NCBI GenBank assembly: GCA_035578905.1
Contig: JAQJVL010000104.1
Span: 310,001-374,000, forward strand
Direction: 5' to 3'
Length of the DNA stretch: 64,000 bases
Source: Stictocephala bisonia
Taxonomy: Eukaryota > Arthropoda > Insecta > Hemiptera > Membracidae
Shown here piece by piece: positions 53,211 through 63,870 of this stretch (positions within the stretch are counted from its first letter, which is position 1; each line of letters starts with the position of its first letter). A model generated the notes under the pieces. That model worked only from the letters and a program-made list of their open reading frames with translations, searched no databases and was not told the DNA's origin. A program made the translations under genes and the position numbers.

Positions 53211-54223
53211 TGGTAGAGCGGTTTTTTGGTACCATTTTTTCATGATAAAAGGGGCAACATTAGATTATGTAAGAAAGTAAAAAATGTTTCATAATGTCGT
53301 AACATAAAACAAAATAAAGTAAAATAAATTGCATTTATTTTTAAAAAAAATTAAAACCACTAAACATAATCTGAAAATAAGTTTATGCTGTTAAACCATA
53401 TTATTTTATGTAGTAATCTCTGGTACAAGTATAAACAGACTAAGGTCATGAGCACAGCTGTGTGAAATGTATAGATTGTGTTTTTAGCACAGGACTCTAT
53501 TTATTTGGTATATCTTGGATTTCTTATAAATTATTTTTAAGACTATTATACTGCCTACAGAAGGAATGGATAAAAGAAAGCTAAACAAAATTTAAGGAAT
53601 GATTTTTTTTTATTTTCAGAAGCAAGAATTATTTTAAATAAAAAATTCGTTACTACATGGTATTGTTTGATCAGTATTTCAGTGATACAATAATATTTAG
53701 ATTTGCAGTTCCATACGAATGGGCAAGTAAAGTTTTTATGTAAAAATTTTAAGAAAGATTTGTTTACTGTCTTAAATAATTTTAATATACATGTCAAGAT
53801 GGCCTTAGAAAACTTCAAAGGCAAAGTTTCTGTTCTCATCTATTAAATTTTATAATTTTAACCCAAATGAATTCAGGGATAACACTCTAAAGTTTGAACG
53901 ACCATTAATGTTAAAAATAATTGGCATCCTTGTTTTAACCCTGGATGGGTTCCTTGATATGGTTAGTGATTGGTATAGTGGGTAAAGAATTATTTGGAAG
54001 ACCAGAAAAAAACTATGATTGTCTAACCATGTACTTAACTGTATTCGGGAATGACCCTTTCTTTTGAAAAAGATTCCAAAATCACACTATTGGTTTCAGA
54101 ATAATTACGGGTCTAACATAAAAAAGCATGTGGAATTGAGAACGGGTCTAACATAAAAAAGCATGTGGAATTGAGATATTATTTTTTAAGTAAGTTAACA
54201 ATTGATATTTTTTTATATTTTAG
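53211..54223. other. Spacer before the ADAT1 exon; 35-bp direct duplication
   Basis: No gene seen. Immediately upstream of the exon, a 35-bp unit beginning ACGGGTCTAACATAAAAAAG occurs twice in tandem (54107-54141, 54142-54176). The sequence ends in the acceptor TTTTTTTATATTTTAG (to 54223), so an upstream 5' UTR exon should exist. Confidence 0.6.
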
Positions 54224-54466
54224 ACATGTCATAAAGATATGGATTCAGAATTTGCAAATGAAATAGTCAGTGAATGTATTACTCACTATCACAGTTTGGG
54301 CAAGAAAGGAAAACCTATACAAGGAAAGGAATGGACGTTACTATCATCAATAGTGATGTCATCTAATGGTAAAAGAAGTGTGATTGCAATGGCAACTGGT
54401 ACTAAGTGTCTTGGCCGCAACGAAATGTCTCCGAGTGGTGACCTTGTGAATGATAGTCATGCTGAA
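54224..54466 (+). CDS. ADAT1: tRNA-specific adenosine deaminase 1 (ADAT1-type), first coding exon
   Basis: The coding part (ATG 54239) gives 76 residues: HYHSLGKKGKPIQGKEWTLL, then MATGTKCLGRNEMSPSGD and LVNDSHAE, followed by the donor GTAAGT. GKP..EWTLL, TGTKC and G(D/x)xxNDSHAE are the signature of the deaminase domain shared by ADAT1 and ADARs. HAE supplies the zinc-binding His and the proton-shuttling Glu. The short N-terminus without dsRNA-binding domains points to ADAT1, which converts A37 to inosine in tRNA-Ala of eukaryotes. The next exon (VIARR-type) was not recognised in the remaining 9.5 kb, so a long transposon-filled intron is likely. Confidence 0.88.
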
Positions 54467-54872
54467 GTAAGTATTTAGAATAATAATCATTTTGTTTATT
54501 AGATAAAATCAGAGCAGTAGCAAGACTCATCATCGAGACAGTAGTCAGATAACTACTCTAATGAATCAAGATCAGAAATAAAAGTCTGTCGATTATTATG
54601 AATCTTAACAATTATCCATGTTAAGGAAAGTATAAAAATCCAGTTTATTTTTATTCAAGAGTTTTTCAACATTTAATAAATATTCATAAACTCAAACTAA
54701 ATGGCATGTAGAGGGGAGAGAATGTTTACTTCTCCCACCACAGTTTGCCTCTAGCGGCAGTGAGCTGCAAGGTACAGTTCCGTATAAAACATAAGCAATC
54801 AATTGTGGTAAAATATTTTAACTACGATTAGAACAAATTTAACTATGTTGGTGAAACTGGCAATTATTCTAT
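54467..54872 (+). other. ADAT1 intron, first part; no further feature
   Basis: AT-rich intronic sequence. A slightly GC-richer patch around 54715-54780 (TTCTCCCACCACAGTTTGCC) has no coding continuity. Nothing else recognised. Confidence 0.4.
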
Positions 54873-55073
54873 CTAGAATCTACAGTTTCCGGTGACAACC
54901 GCGTCAAGGTACTATCTACAATAATACAATAATAACTATCTAATAATCTATAATAATGTCTCAGAGGAACCACTGAGGATGCCACATCACAGTATGGGCG
55001 AAACGTCTGGTCATCTTGTAAATATTGTAGATAGAACCTTGACGCGGTTGTCACCGGAAACTGTAGATTCTAG
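54873..55073. mobile_element. 201-bp inverted-repeat element with CTGAGGATG..CGAAAC motif
   Basis: The 50-bp arms at 54873-54922 and 55024-55073 are inverted and identical except for one base (CTAGAATCTACAGTTTCCGG at the outer edge). The loop contains CTGAGGATGCC...GGGCGAAACG (about 54972-55006), the same type of motif seen near the Penelope-like element end at 43969. This suggests a Penelope-derived solo terminal structure. No ORF. Confidence 0.65.
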
Positions 55074-56430
55074 TTATGACACCGGCCGCGTAAGCCTAAG
55101 TTCTAAAATTATTCTATCATTTAAACCATTAAGAATAGCTCAATAGATTAAACAACACATTAGAAGATCCAATGTAAACACTGTGGCAAGTGGGATCATT
55201 GTTGTTATGACAGATCCATACTTCTGGCAGTGACTGTACTAAGAACATATGACAGTGCGTGGTAGGGGAAAAAATCTGTCGGGCATGGATTGTTCGCAGG
55301 TCAACTATGAGTCGGATAATACAACATGCAAGCTTTTGTGCTGTGTTTGTTTTTTTGGATCTGCTGTTTGAAATGAATTTTTTTAATGAAATTAATGCCA
55401 ATGTTACTCATATGAAAAAAGGAAACATTGTGGGTCTGTTTCTACTCTTTAGGAATGGAATTTCGAGAAATTCTTTCCTAGTGGGTCACTATGATAAAAA
55501 GCCATCTTCTCTCCAAATTTCTTAAAATCTGTTTAATGGTTAGAAAGATTTTGTGATGAGTGTGTACATTGTGTTTGGATTTTATATATCAAGATTTATG
55601 ATCTTTTTTAATTCCACCAGGTACCTAATAAAAAAAATCTGTTTGCTACTTGAATAGACACTTTGGACATGGTTTTGGAACACGGTTAGTACAACTATAA
55701 ACAAAGGTCATAAGCACGCAATTTATACCTGATTAAATCCATGTACATGCTAGCAAAGAAAGTTTTAACTTGAAAAAGCAGATATAAGGTCAACATTTAT
55801 TTGTCTGAGCAGAGTTTTAAAATTTTCTGAAATCCCCATATGCAATAAAATGTCTAATAAGGAAAAAGGAATTAAAATTATGCAAATTTTAAAAAAAATC
55901 AACATTAATTTCAATAGCTGTAAAAGTTTACTGGACATCGTTTTGGATGTGTACTGTTTCAATAAATCTGTTTATCAATGACTTAAGAAATAATTAATTG
56001 AAAAATTATTGAAATTAATTAATGAGAAAAAAAGAATTAATTGAAAGACTTATGAAAAATTTCAAGATCTGCAAAATGTCATATATTTATAGAAGTTCCT
56101 AAAAAACATTAATCCTTTGGCAGGTAAGGTATTTTTAGGGCCTGTATCATTGAATTTAGTCAAAGTACATGTTTCTCTTTTCAGTGTTCCACACCAGGAA
56201 ACAGAAGAATCCAATTTATAAGAATACAAAAACTATACTATTTTACTATACTATCTTCTAATTTTATTTTATACTATCTATAATATTAATATTACCCGTT
56301 TAGTTATAATTAATGGATTGGTCCAAGAAACAGATTATTCACAGAAAATATATGAAATTTCACTAAGGCTAAGTAGGAAATAATACAAACATTCACTGGG
56401 ATGAGTTGTAGCTAAAATTAATAGCTCTTA
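55074..56430. other. ADAT1 intron continued; no gene seen
   Basis: AT-rich sequence without recognised domains or repeat termini. Short frames have no family features. Confidence 0.4.
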
Positions 56431-56645
56431 AGCCGGGTTTCCATCAATTCGACATGCTACATGCAGCATTCGACAGATGTGGCACACGGTCGCATGCTAC
56501 TTTGTAGCATGCTGCAAAATGTTGTAGCAAACGTAATTGCCGCATGCGCTTTTTGTCGATAGTTGAAGCATGCTTCAGATGTATTTCAACTGAAGCAACA
56601 GTATGTGAGACACGGTGACGGTAGACAGACACATCTGATAGAAAT

Positions 56646-59064
56646 ATGTCATTACAAACTATTGCTGCGGCAGCTTACTTAATTATTGCGAGACGTCGCA
56701 AAAGGAAATCACCAAGATGGTGGAGACGTGAACTTTTTATAGATCGATGTGAAACACAATACGAGTTTTTCAGAAAGCTTTTATGTAATGATAAAGCTCA
56801 TTTTAGAAATTTTTCGCGCATGAGTCATCATGATTTTCTTTTTTTATTGGACAAAATTGAACCTGTAATATCAAAGAGTGATACAAATTACCGTGAAGCA
56901 ATACCACCAAAAGTTAGGTTATTGATAACTCTGCGTTTTTTAGCTACTGGAGATAGCTACCCATCATTGATGTACTTGTTTCGAGTATCTGTACCCAGCA
57001 TCTCTCGAATTGTACCCGAAGTTTGCAAAGCACTCATAAGAGTTTTGGAAGACTATGTAAAGGTAAGTAGGCCTAGTCATGGCTTTCAGTTAATTAAAGT
57101 AAATATTGATTAATTAATTTCTAGTTATCATTTTTGGGTACTTATGGAATATACCGACCACACCAGATTATTCAATACGATACTAAGCTATTTCAAGTTC
57201 TGTATTCCAAGGAGTGTATAGCTAACCTAACATAAACGTAATCTAACCTAAACTGGTGTGGTCGGTATAATCCATAATAACCAACTGTTGTTGAAATGTT
57301 TATTACAGAGTTATGAAATAATGTTCCTCAGGTGATTTAAAGAAAAAATATCATGCATTTTTAAACAATTTATTTCTTTAAATACAATTCTATTACATAT
57401 TACAAATTATTATTTAAAATACATTTTTAATTAGCTTTTTACAAATCACTTGAATTTTAATCAATATATGTAAGTAAAAAAGAATAAAATACTTTAAAAA
57501 ATTAGTTATTTATTTAAAAATAAATTAATAAAATCACTCCCATCTCCAATATTTTCATTTTCAGTACTACAGTCATTTCTAGGATCATTGTTTGCTGATT
57601 GCTTTCTAGTGGTGAATGCACAGATGATCCGTTAACACAACTTTCTGTATTAGATTTTGAAAAAGGAAAGTCGTAATTACCAATTGCAGCTTCAAATAAT
57701 ATATTATTTATGTTGTTTTTTGCTATAGTTAATGCTCTTTTCGATTTAATCATCCTGAGTTCATTACCTTCGTATTCTCCAAAGGTCGAGAATTCGTCTT
57801 TATTGGCAGCGGCTTTTAGGATGCTGTAAGCTTCTTCGGCACGCTCATCTTCTATCGTTTTTCTTTTTTTACCTCTTACGGCTCCCCTCCGTACATTGCG
57901 ATCCACTTTCACTGTCAAGAATATTTTTGGGCGATCCAGAGGAAATGTCATTCACAGTAATAACTTCAGCGTTTTCTGTTTCACTTAAGTCTTCCTGCAA
58001 CAAATAAAAAGTAGGTTTAGATTCTATAATAATCAATAATAATATAAGTAATAACTATACAAATAAATAACAATTAATAATAACATATGAACAATCAAAA
58101 TAATATAAATATAAACAAACAAACAACAAACAAGGGTGTATGTGTATTGCAATATTTTTCCGTCAAATTTCTGGGGGGCTTGCCCCCCCTTTAGCCGCCT
58201 ATGGATTTCGGCATGTACATATGTTTCATATTGTGTTTCAGATGCCAAATAATGAAGAGGAATGGATACATGTAGCAAATGACTTCTACACAATGTGGAA
58301 TTTCCCTCACTGCATTGGTACGTGTGATGGAAAACACGTCATGATAAAGTGCCCCAATAACAGTGGCAGTACCTTTTTTAACTATAAAAAATTCTTTAGT
58401 ATAGTTTTAATGGCTATAGCTGACGCTAATTACTGCTTTTTGTACGCCAACATCGGATGTCAAGGGAAAATCTCATGGAGGGGTTTTCCATCAAACAAGT
58501 TTTTACAAGATGCTGTATGAAAATAAATTATCTTTACCGACCGCTGCACCTCTATTGGGACGCAAAGCCGCAGCTCCTTACGTATTTCTCACAGATGATG
58601 CGTTTCCTTTACAAGTGCACATAATGAAACCCTACCCAGGTATTCACGAAAAAGGCTCATCAGAAAGAATCTACAATTGTAGACACTGTAGAGCTCGTCG
58701 AGTAGTGGAAAATACGTTTGGAGTGTTGGCCAGTGTATTCCGAATATTTAGAATACCAATGGAAATTAGTGTTGAAAATGCAGAAGTTATAACAACTACT
58801 TGTGTTTATCTGCATAACTTTCTCAGAAAAAGCCCTAATTCGAGACCTCTTTATTCGCCCCCTGGAACCTTTGACAAGGAGAATCTTGATGGCTCCATAA
58901 CTCCTGGATCTTGGCGAACTATAGTTGAAGCTGACTCAGGACTTCGGCCTCTTGAAAGAGAGCCTCGAAGAGCGTCTGATCAGGCAAAGGATGTTAGGGA
59001 CGAATTTAAGCAGTTTTTTTGTTCAAAAGAAGGACGTGTTTCATGGCAAGACAATTATAGTTAA
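56646..59064 (+). pseudogene. PIF/Harbinger transposase (HARBI1-like), two exons, one frameshift
   Basis: Exon 1 (56646-57062, 139 codons) encodes the N-terminal helix-turn-helix part with SPRWWRRELFIDR, MSHHDFLFLLDKIEP and SVPSISRIV, ending at donor AAG|GTAAGT. Exon 2 starts at 58242 after TTGTGTTTCAG with NNEEEWIHVANDFYTMWNFP. DDE residues appear in CIGTCDGKH (about 58330), VFLTDDAFPL (about 58570) and RRVVENTFGVL (about 58705). The frame changes at about 58515 (FLQDA / LYENKLSLP), where a small indel splits exon 2. Its last residues end at TAA 59062. Apart from that shift it looks intact. Confidence 0.9.
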
Positions 59065-59835
59065 ATTTTTTGTTAAATTGTGCTTACTCAGTAAAAGCAA
59101 AATAACTGTAACTTTTGCATAATATCCATTATTATTTACAACAATTGTTACTGTATTTTTTCTACTGTCACAACGATATTACTTTTTAAAATTTTTGTAT
59201 CTTAGAAATATTTAAAACTTTATGTAGGCCAACTCAAATTCTGGTAATGTTCAATATTTATAGTTTCTGAACTGTTATAATTTTATAATTCCTTAATTTT
59301 TGTATTCATTAATACATTGCATTAAATAAATTAATTATGTAATTTGTTTTACTTTTTCTGTTCATGATATGACAGCCTACATTCTTGTAAACAAATTGAT
59401 ACCAAACATAAATAGTTTTATTAGGTACAATTATTAATTAATTAATTTTTAAATACTATTTGCTGTTTTTATAATATTTTATACTTGCCTTTTCTCCATC
59501 GGCTTCCAATGAAGTTGAAGTTGTCTTCCTTGGAACCTCGACATCTTTCAGGAACATTAGAAGATCATAGCCAAACCATATTTCCCTTTCATTGGTGACG
59601 AACCACTCTTAGTCAATTTCGCTATCTTCTTATTTTCTCTGTGAAAAGCAGACCTTAAATTCTTTATCTTTGTCTTAATGTCTGAAACACTGCATCTATA
59701 CTTTAATGACAAACGTTTCAAGGAATCAATTTTTTTCTTATTGTCCTTATATGTCAACAAGGTAATGTTCCACAATTCCTCACAGCTTCTATAGTCTTCT
59801 ATAAATTTTATTGTTTGATCAATAGGCCACTCCAT
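57514..59835 (-). pseudogene. Harbinger MADF-domain accessory protein, antisense, two exons
   Basis: Exon 1 on the minus strand starts MEWPIDQTIKFIEDYRSCEE (from 59835) and has the MADF pattern: LWNITLL, YKDNKKKIDSLKRL and IKTKIKNLRSAFHRE. A shift near 59590 moves the frame to EIWFGYDLLMFLKDVEVP. The exon ends at a GC donor (AAG|GCAAGT, 59489). Exon 2 begins at 57994 after TTTGTTGCAG (GEDLSETENAEVI) and, after another shift, ends with GKKRKTIEDERAEEAYSIL and a C-terminal acidic region. MADF proteins bind element ends and bring the Harbinger transposase to DNA and into the nucleus. Exon 2 lies within the transposase intron. Confidence 0.8.
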
Positions 59836-60078
59836 TTTGCCGCAAGGTTTTGTAGCACGAATCCACACTCCCTCGGATCTCAGGCAACACTGAGCAACAC
59901 GCGGATATTTGTAGCATGCTACAAAGATTTTGTTGGACATGCTGCGACATGAACTCTGCTACAATGTAGTATGCTCCATGCCGCAACGTGTTGCCTCGGT
60001 CGAAAGGATCGTTGCCGCATCGACACTGCCGCATGTAGCATGTCGAACAAAAGTCGAATTGGTGGAGACCCGGCTTTA

Positions 60079-60485
60079 GTTTTTTCTAGAGCCTGATCTA
60101 GCTAGATTGAGCCTAATTCAATCTTAGATAGTAACTAGACTGTTCAAGTCATCCAAATTTATCCTACACTCGTATTTATTCGTATTAACAGTAAAATATT
60201 CAACAAGCTGTTTTAGCAACTCAAACCTGAATCTGAAATGTTGCAGTTTTCCGTGGTATAATTGTAATCTCCTTGGTAAATATAACTATGAACAGTATAT
60301 TCTTAGAAACATTACTCGTCATTGCTACAAACCGAATTGATATTTTAAATCCTTGGCTTCAAAATAATACAAAAATTGATGTTTTAGCTTGAATTAGGTA
60401 CTAAGCAACTTTATCTTACGATTTGTAGTCATTGAAAACTGTAACAGATAACAAACTTGTTTATGTATATATATATATATATATA
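60079..60485 (+). other. Spacer with a fragment resembling a proteasome ATPase
   Basis: The + strand at 60318-60392 reads [20 protein letters not shown] then DVLA and TGA. VI(M)ATNRIDIL(D)P.L is the sensor-1 region of Rpt ATPases, and nucleotides align with the start of Rpt6 exon 6 (23654) with a 3-base deletion. It may be a decayed retrocopy or duplicated exon fragment; no other Rpt motifs are nearby. Confidence 0.35.
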
Positions 60486-60487
60486 TA

Positions 60488-61366
60488 CAGGGTGTCCCGT
60501 AAGTAACCAGCCAAACTTCTGGAGGTCATTCCTTGGGTTAAAACAAACAAAAAAGTCATGTGTTACAAATCGTCTATCTCGCTCCATTATCCGGCTATCT
60601 GTCTGTATGTGTTTTTTACTCAAAACTTAATATCTCAAAGGTTATTTAAGATAAAACCATGAAAATTGGTATGAATGTTGATCTTTACATTATCCATGTA
60701 CTATTTAAATTTCATTTTTTTACAACAATCTTTTTCAAAATGGCGGCCATTTTAAATTTTTAAAGCCAAATATCTTAATAACCTTAAATTTTACTAAAAA
60801 CTTGTAAGTTAAAACAGTTTAGGAATTTATTTCTATAAATAACTATATAAGAAGTTTTAAGATTGAACAACTATTAACTGAGAAATTACAATTTTTATCA
60901 AAATTGAAAACTAAAGTTTTCAATTTTATTAATATCAAGCATATTTTTATTTGATAAAAATTGTAATTTCTCAGTTAATAGTTGTTCAATCTTAAAACTT
61001 TTTATATAATTATTTATATAAATAAATTCCTAAACTTTTTGTAACTTAACAAGTTTTTAGTAAAATTTAAGGTTATTAAGATATTTGGCTTTAAAAATTT
61101 AAAATGGCCGCCATTTTGAAAAAGATTGTTGTAAAAAAATTAAATTTAAATATTACATGGATACTGTAAAGATCAACATTCATACCAATTTTCATGGTTT
61201 TATCTTAAATAACCTTTGAGATATTAAGTTTTTAGTAAAAAACACATACGGACAGATAGCCGGATAATGGAGCGAGATAGACGATTTGTACACATTAAAT
61301 TTTTTGTTTGTTTTAACCCAAGGAATGACCTCCAGAAGTTTGGCTGGTTACTTACGGGACACCCTG
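60488..61366. mobile_element. 879-bp palindromic MITE, TA-flanked
   Basis: The ends are CAGGGTGTCCCGTAAGTAAC and its exact reverse complement, flanked by TA (60486-60487 and 61367-61368). The two arms of about 430 bp are near-identical inverted copies meeting at about 60925, sharing AAAATGGCGGCCATTTT, TTAACTGAGAAATTACAATT and GGAGCGAGATAGACGATTTG segments (minus-strand or plus-strand). The whole unit would fold into one long hairpin. The CAGGG termini and TA duplication suggest a Tc1/mariner-type activity. No transposase. Confidence 0.92.
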
Positions 61367-61474
61367 TATGGTATGTTTTCTTTGTCAGCTACCATTCAGT
61401 AATTTCCTTTTATTTTATATATTTTTTTCAAGCTTTGATATATATTTGAATTAAGCTCCAAAAGTCATGCAATA

Positions 61475-62044
61475 TCTATATATATGTATATATAAAAGGC
61501 AAAGTCCTCACTGACTGACTGACTCACTCATCACTAATTCTCCAACTTCCCATGTAGGTCGGGACCTGAAATTTTGTACACTGTTTCTTTAGGTCTTAAA
61601 TAGGACAACTAAAGTATTTTTATCTTGATAAAGTTCTCCTAAGGGGTAGAAACTGCTCATAAAAGATTGTTCCATAAGGACAACATTGGGTTGATTTTAG
61701 TAAATTAATAACTGCTGTTTTGTAAATAAATAAACATTGTTATTTTGATGTTTGAGATCATACTATTGATGTATTTTTAATGCTATACTGTGAGTTTAAT
61801 CTTTAGCTGTTAAACAAAATGAAATCAAACTCAAGAGATACCATTGGGTATTTATACTAATAAATATGTAGCAACACAAGTAGTATAGGTGAGGTACTGT
61901 AAATAAATTTTGTATTGTGATTTTACTTTATACAGTTAATCGACTTTTATTTGTTGTCAAAAGTCACTTGCCGAGGCCGAACACCTAGGTGAATCGAGCG
62001 CAGCGAGCGTCGGGGTTGGCAGGTGAAGCGTGCAGGGTGTGCCC
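61475..62044 (+). mobile_element. Non-autonomous Helitron directly upstream of another Helitron
   Basis: It starts with TC at 61475 (TCTATATATATGTATATATA then AAAGGCAAAGTCC, with CTGACTGACTGACTCACTCA), the common insect Helitron 5' end, preceded by A. Its tail (GAGCGTCGGGGTTGGCAGGTG, with GCAGGGTGTGCCC) parallels the minus-strand Helitron at 14400, but the expected CTAG end is absent. Instead the next Helitron's TCTATAAAAGG follows at once. Confidence 0.75.
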
Positions 62045-62600
62045 TCTATAAAAGGTAAAGCCCTGGATGACTCACTCGCTCATCACCAATTCTCCAACTT
62101 CCCATGTAGATATAGAGCTTACATTTTTTACATGTTTCTTTAGTATAAAATAGAACAACTAAGCCGTTTTCAAGCCGGTATTTCCATAGGGCTCCGTCCC
62201 ACAGGCCTTCAAAGTTAATACATTATGCTTATAGTAAAAAAATTAACTGAAAAAATTAAATACAACAGTTAAACAGTTAATAAAAAAAGAATATTTACAT
62301 TAAAAGTAGGTAGTCTTATGAAATCATCTGATTTATTTTTAAAGAAGAAACTACTGTAACAGCTGTTTTCAATAGTTTATTTATGTTTTTAGTTATTCTA
62401 CAAAATATTAGGAGTGGCCATTCAATATTCACTATGTGTATTATTTTAAGTTGTGTTTTCTTTGTCTGCTTATATTTATCGATCTAGTTTTGTATTAGTT
62501 ATTTATTTATCAATTTATTTAGTTTTATATCAGTTATTTTTAAATGGATATAGTATTGAGTGATCATTGACAATCAGGAACTGCCCTTCTTGTAGTTCTC

Positions 62601-63348
62601 ATGCCTCCTGACAGTTTATACCTGTTTCATGCAATTAATTATTTTGTTCATGGACGTAATTCGAGTGATAGTTGTTTTTATCTGAGAAGAAGAGTGGTTT
62701 ATTACGTTTTAGCTAACTGGGAAAGCTAAGTGTGGACCCACGATGTCACATGTGACAACTTTACACCTCCTGATCACTATCGTCGTGAGATTATGAAACC
62801 CTCTACGTATGGTTCATGCTGTGAACTGATCGCCGCATCAGAAATGCTTAATTGTGTATTTAAAATATACCGTGACTGCCAATTAATTATTACTATATAA
62901 ATTTGGTCAAGAAGAGGCCCCAGTTTACAATCTAAAGTTTACTGGCCACTTGAGCAGTGGACATTTTGATGCTTATGAACCGGTAACTAACACCAAATAC
63001 TCGCTTAAGACACATGCAAGTTTATTAGTAAATTTGAAAAAACATTCATCTTTACAACCAATGGAGGTCGGTAAAATCATTGAAACCTGCAAGAACAAAG
63101 GCCTAACTAAAGATGTGACAAAAGCAAAGGACAATCGAAGGATAATTTCGCAGCCCATTGTAAGTAAAACTTCCAGTTTTGGTAGTCATGTTCCTGAAAA
63201 TAAACTTGAGCCAAAATTAAAACGGTCTAAGTGGATGACATCTTCACGAGACATTGATACTTCCAAAATTACTACTATTAAGCCTGAATGCATTTCAGAA
63301 GCGCAAGGAGACACTCAAGCAATGCAAAATCAAAACAAAAATTCTTAA
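62601..63348 (+). pseudogene. Helitron-associated OTU-like cysteine protease domain, decayed
   Basis: The first piece reads MPPDSLYLFHAINYFVHGRN, where OTU proteases have (P)DGNCLF; the Cys position is Tyr. A stop follows LANWES, then HYRREIMKPSTYGSCCELIA, ASEMLNCVFKIYRD, a frameshift at about 62897, and EAPVYNLKFTGHLSSGHFDA then YEPV with the catalytic-His box (GHFDAY). The order matches OTU domains that accompany many animal Helitrons. The tail to 63348 is lysine-rich with no known domain. Inactive, given the lost Cys and breaks. Confidence 0.65.
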
Positions 63349-63499
63349 CCTGAAGATAGTAGCCTAAGTATTATTATAAGAAGGAATTATATTATTCAAG
63401 AGAAAAAGAAGCAAAAATAAAACAGCTAAACGCTGAGGAAGATTTAATTTAGTGATGCACAACGTTTAAAACAACTGTGTGAGGCTTCAGCGAAATAAA

Positions 63500-63870
63500 A
63501 AAATCGTACCCGGATGTGAATAGAGCTGCTGTTGCAAAATACGTGGAGGAAAATCCCGAAATGCACAGAGCTGCTGTTGCAAAATACAAGCAGAAAAATC
63601 CTGAAGTGCACAGAGCTACTGTGTCAAAGAATGATAAAAACCCATCAAAAACGCCTTCAACATAAAAGAAAAGTGTTGGTATCAAAAGAAATTTTGGATA
63701 CCAATATGATCCGACTATATGCTTTTAATCAGATGAGAGTACTAAAATTGGACACACGAATGTAGTCTGTAATTACTGTAAGGCAATGAAATGGAAAGGA
63801 GAATCCAAAGTAATGTGTTGCCGCAGTGGAAAGGTTGATCTAAATTGCCTAGAAATAGGACCTTAACCTC
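63500..63870 (+). pseudogene. Helitron Rep N-terminus: 14-residue repeats and CxxC finger
   Basis: Units of the type NRAAVAKYVEENPEMH / RAAVAKYKQKNPEVH / RATVSK (42-bp period, from about 63510) are followed after frame changes by IGHTNVVCNYCKAMKWKGES and KVMCCRSGKVDL (about 63735-63845), the same kind of finger as at 35190 in the other Helitron. A TAA ends the frame at 63863-63865. Repeats differ in sequence from those of the 34.7-kb Helitron, so this is another lineage. Confidence 0.7.

Larger units (their letters stand above)
56431..60075 (+). mobile_element. Complete PIF/Harbinger DNA transposon, 3.6 kb
   Basis: TIRs are AGCCGGGTTTCCATCAATTC (left) and, on the minus strand, AGCCGGGTCTCCACCAATTC (right), each followed by GACATGCTACATGC. 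The right arm has an extra TTTTGTTCGAC. TTA flanks both sides (56428-56430, 60076-60078), the usual 3-bp TWA duplication. It carries the two Harbinger genes: DDE transposase (+) and a MADF-type protein (minus). Subterminal GCATGC/TAGCATG palindromes repeat at both ends (about 56490-56560 and 59915-60050) and are probable transposase-binding sites. Confidence 0.95.
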
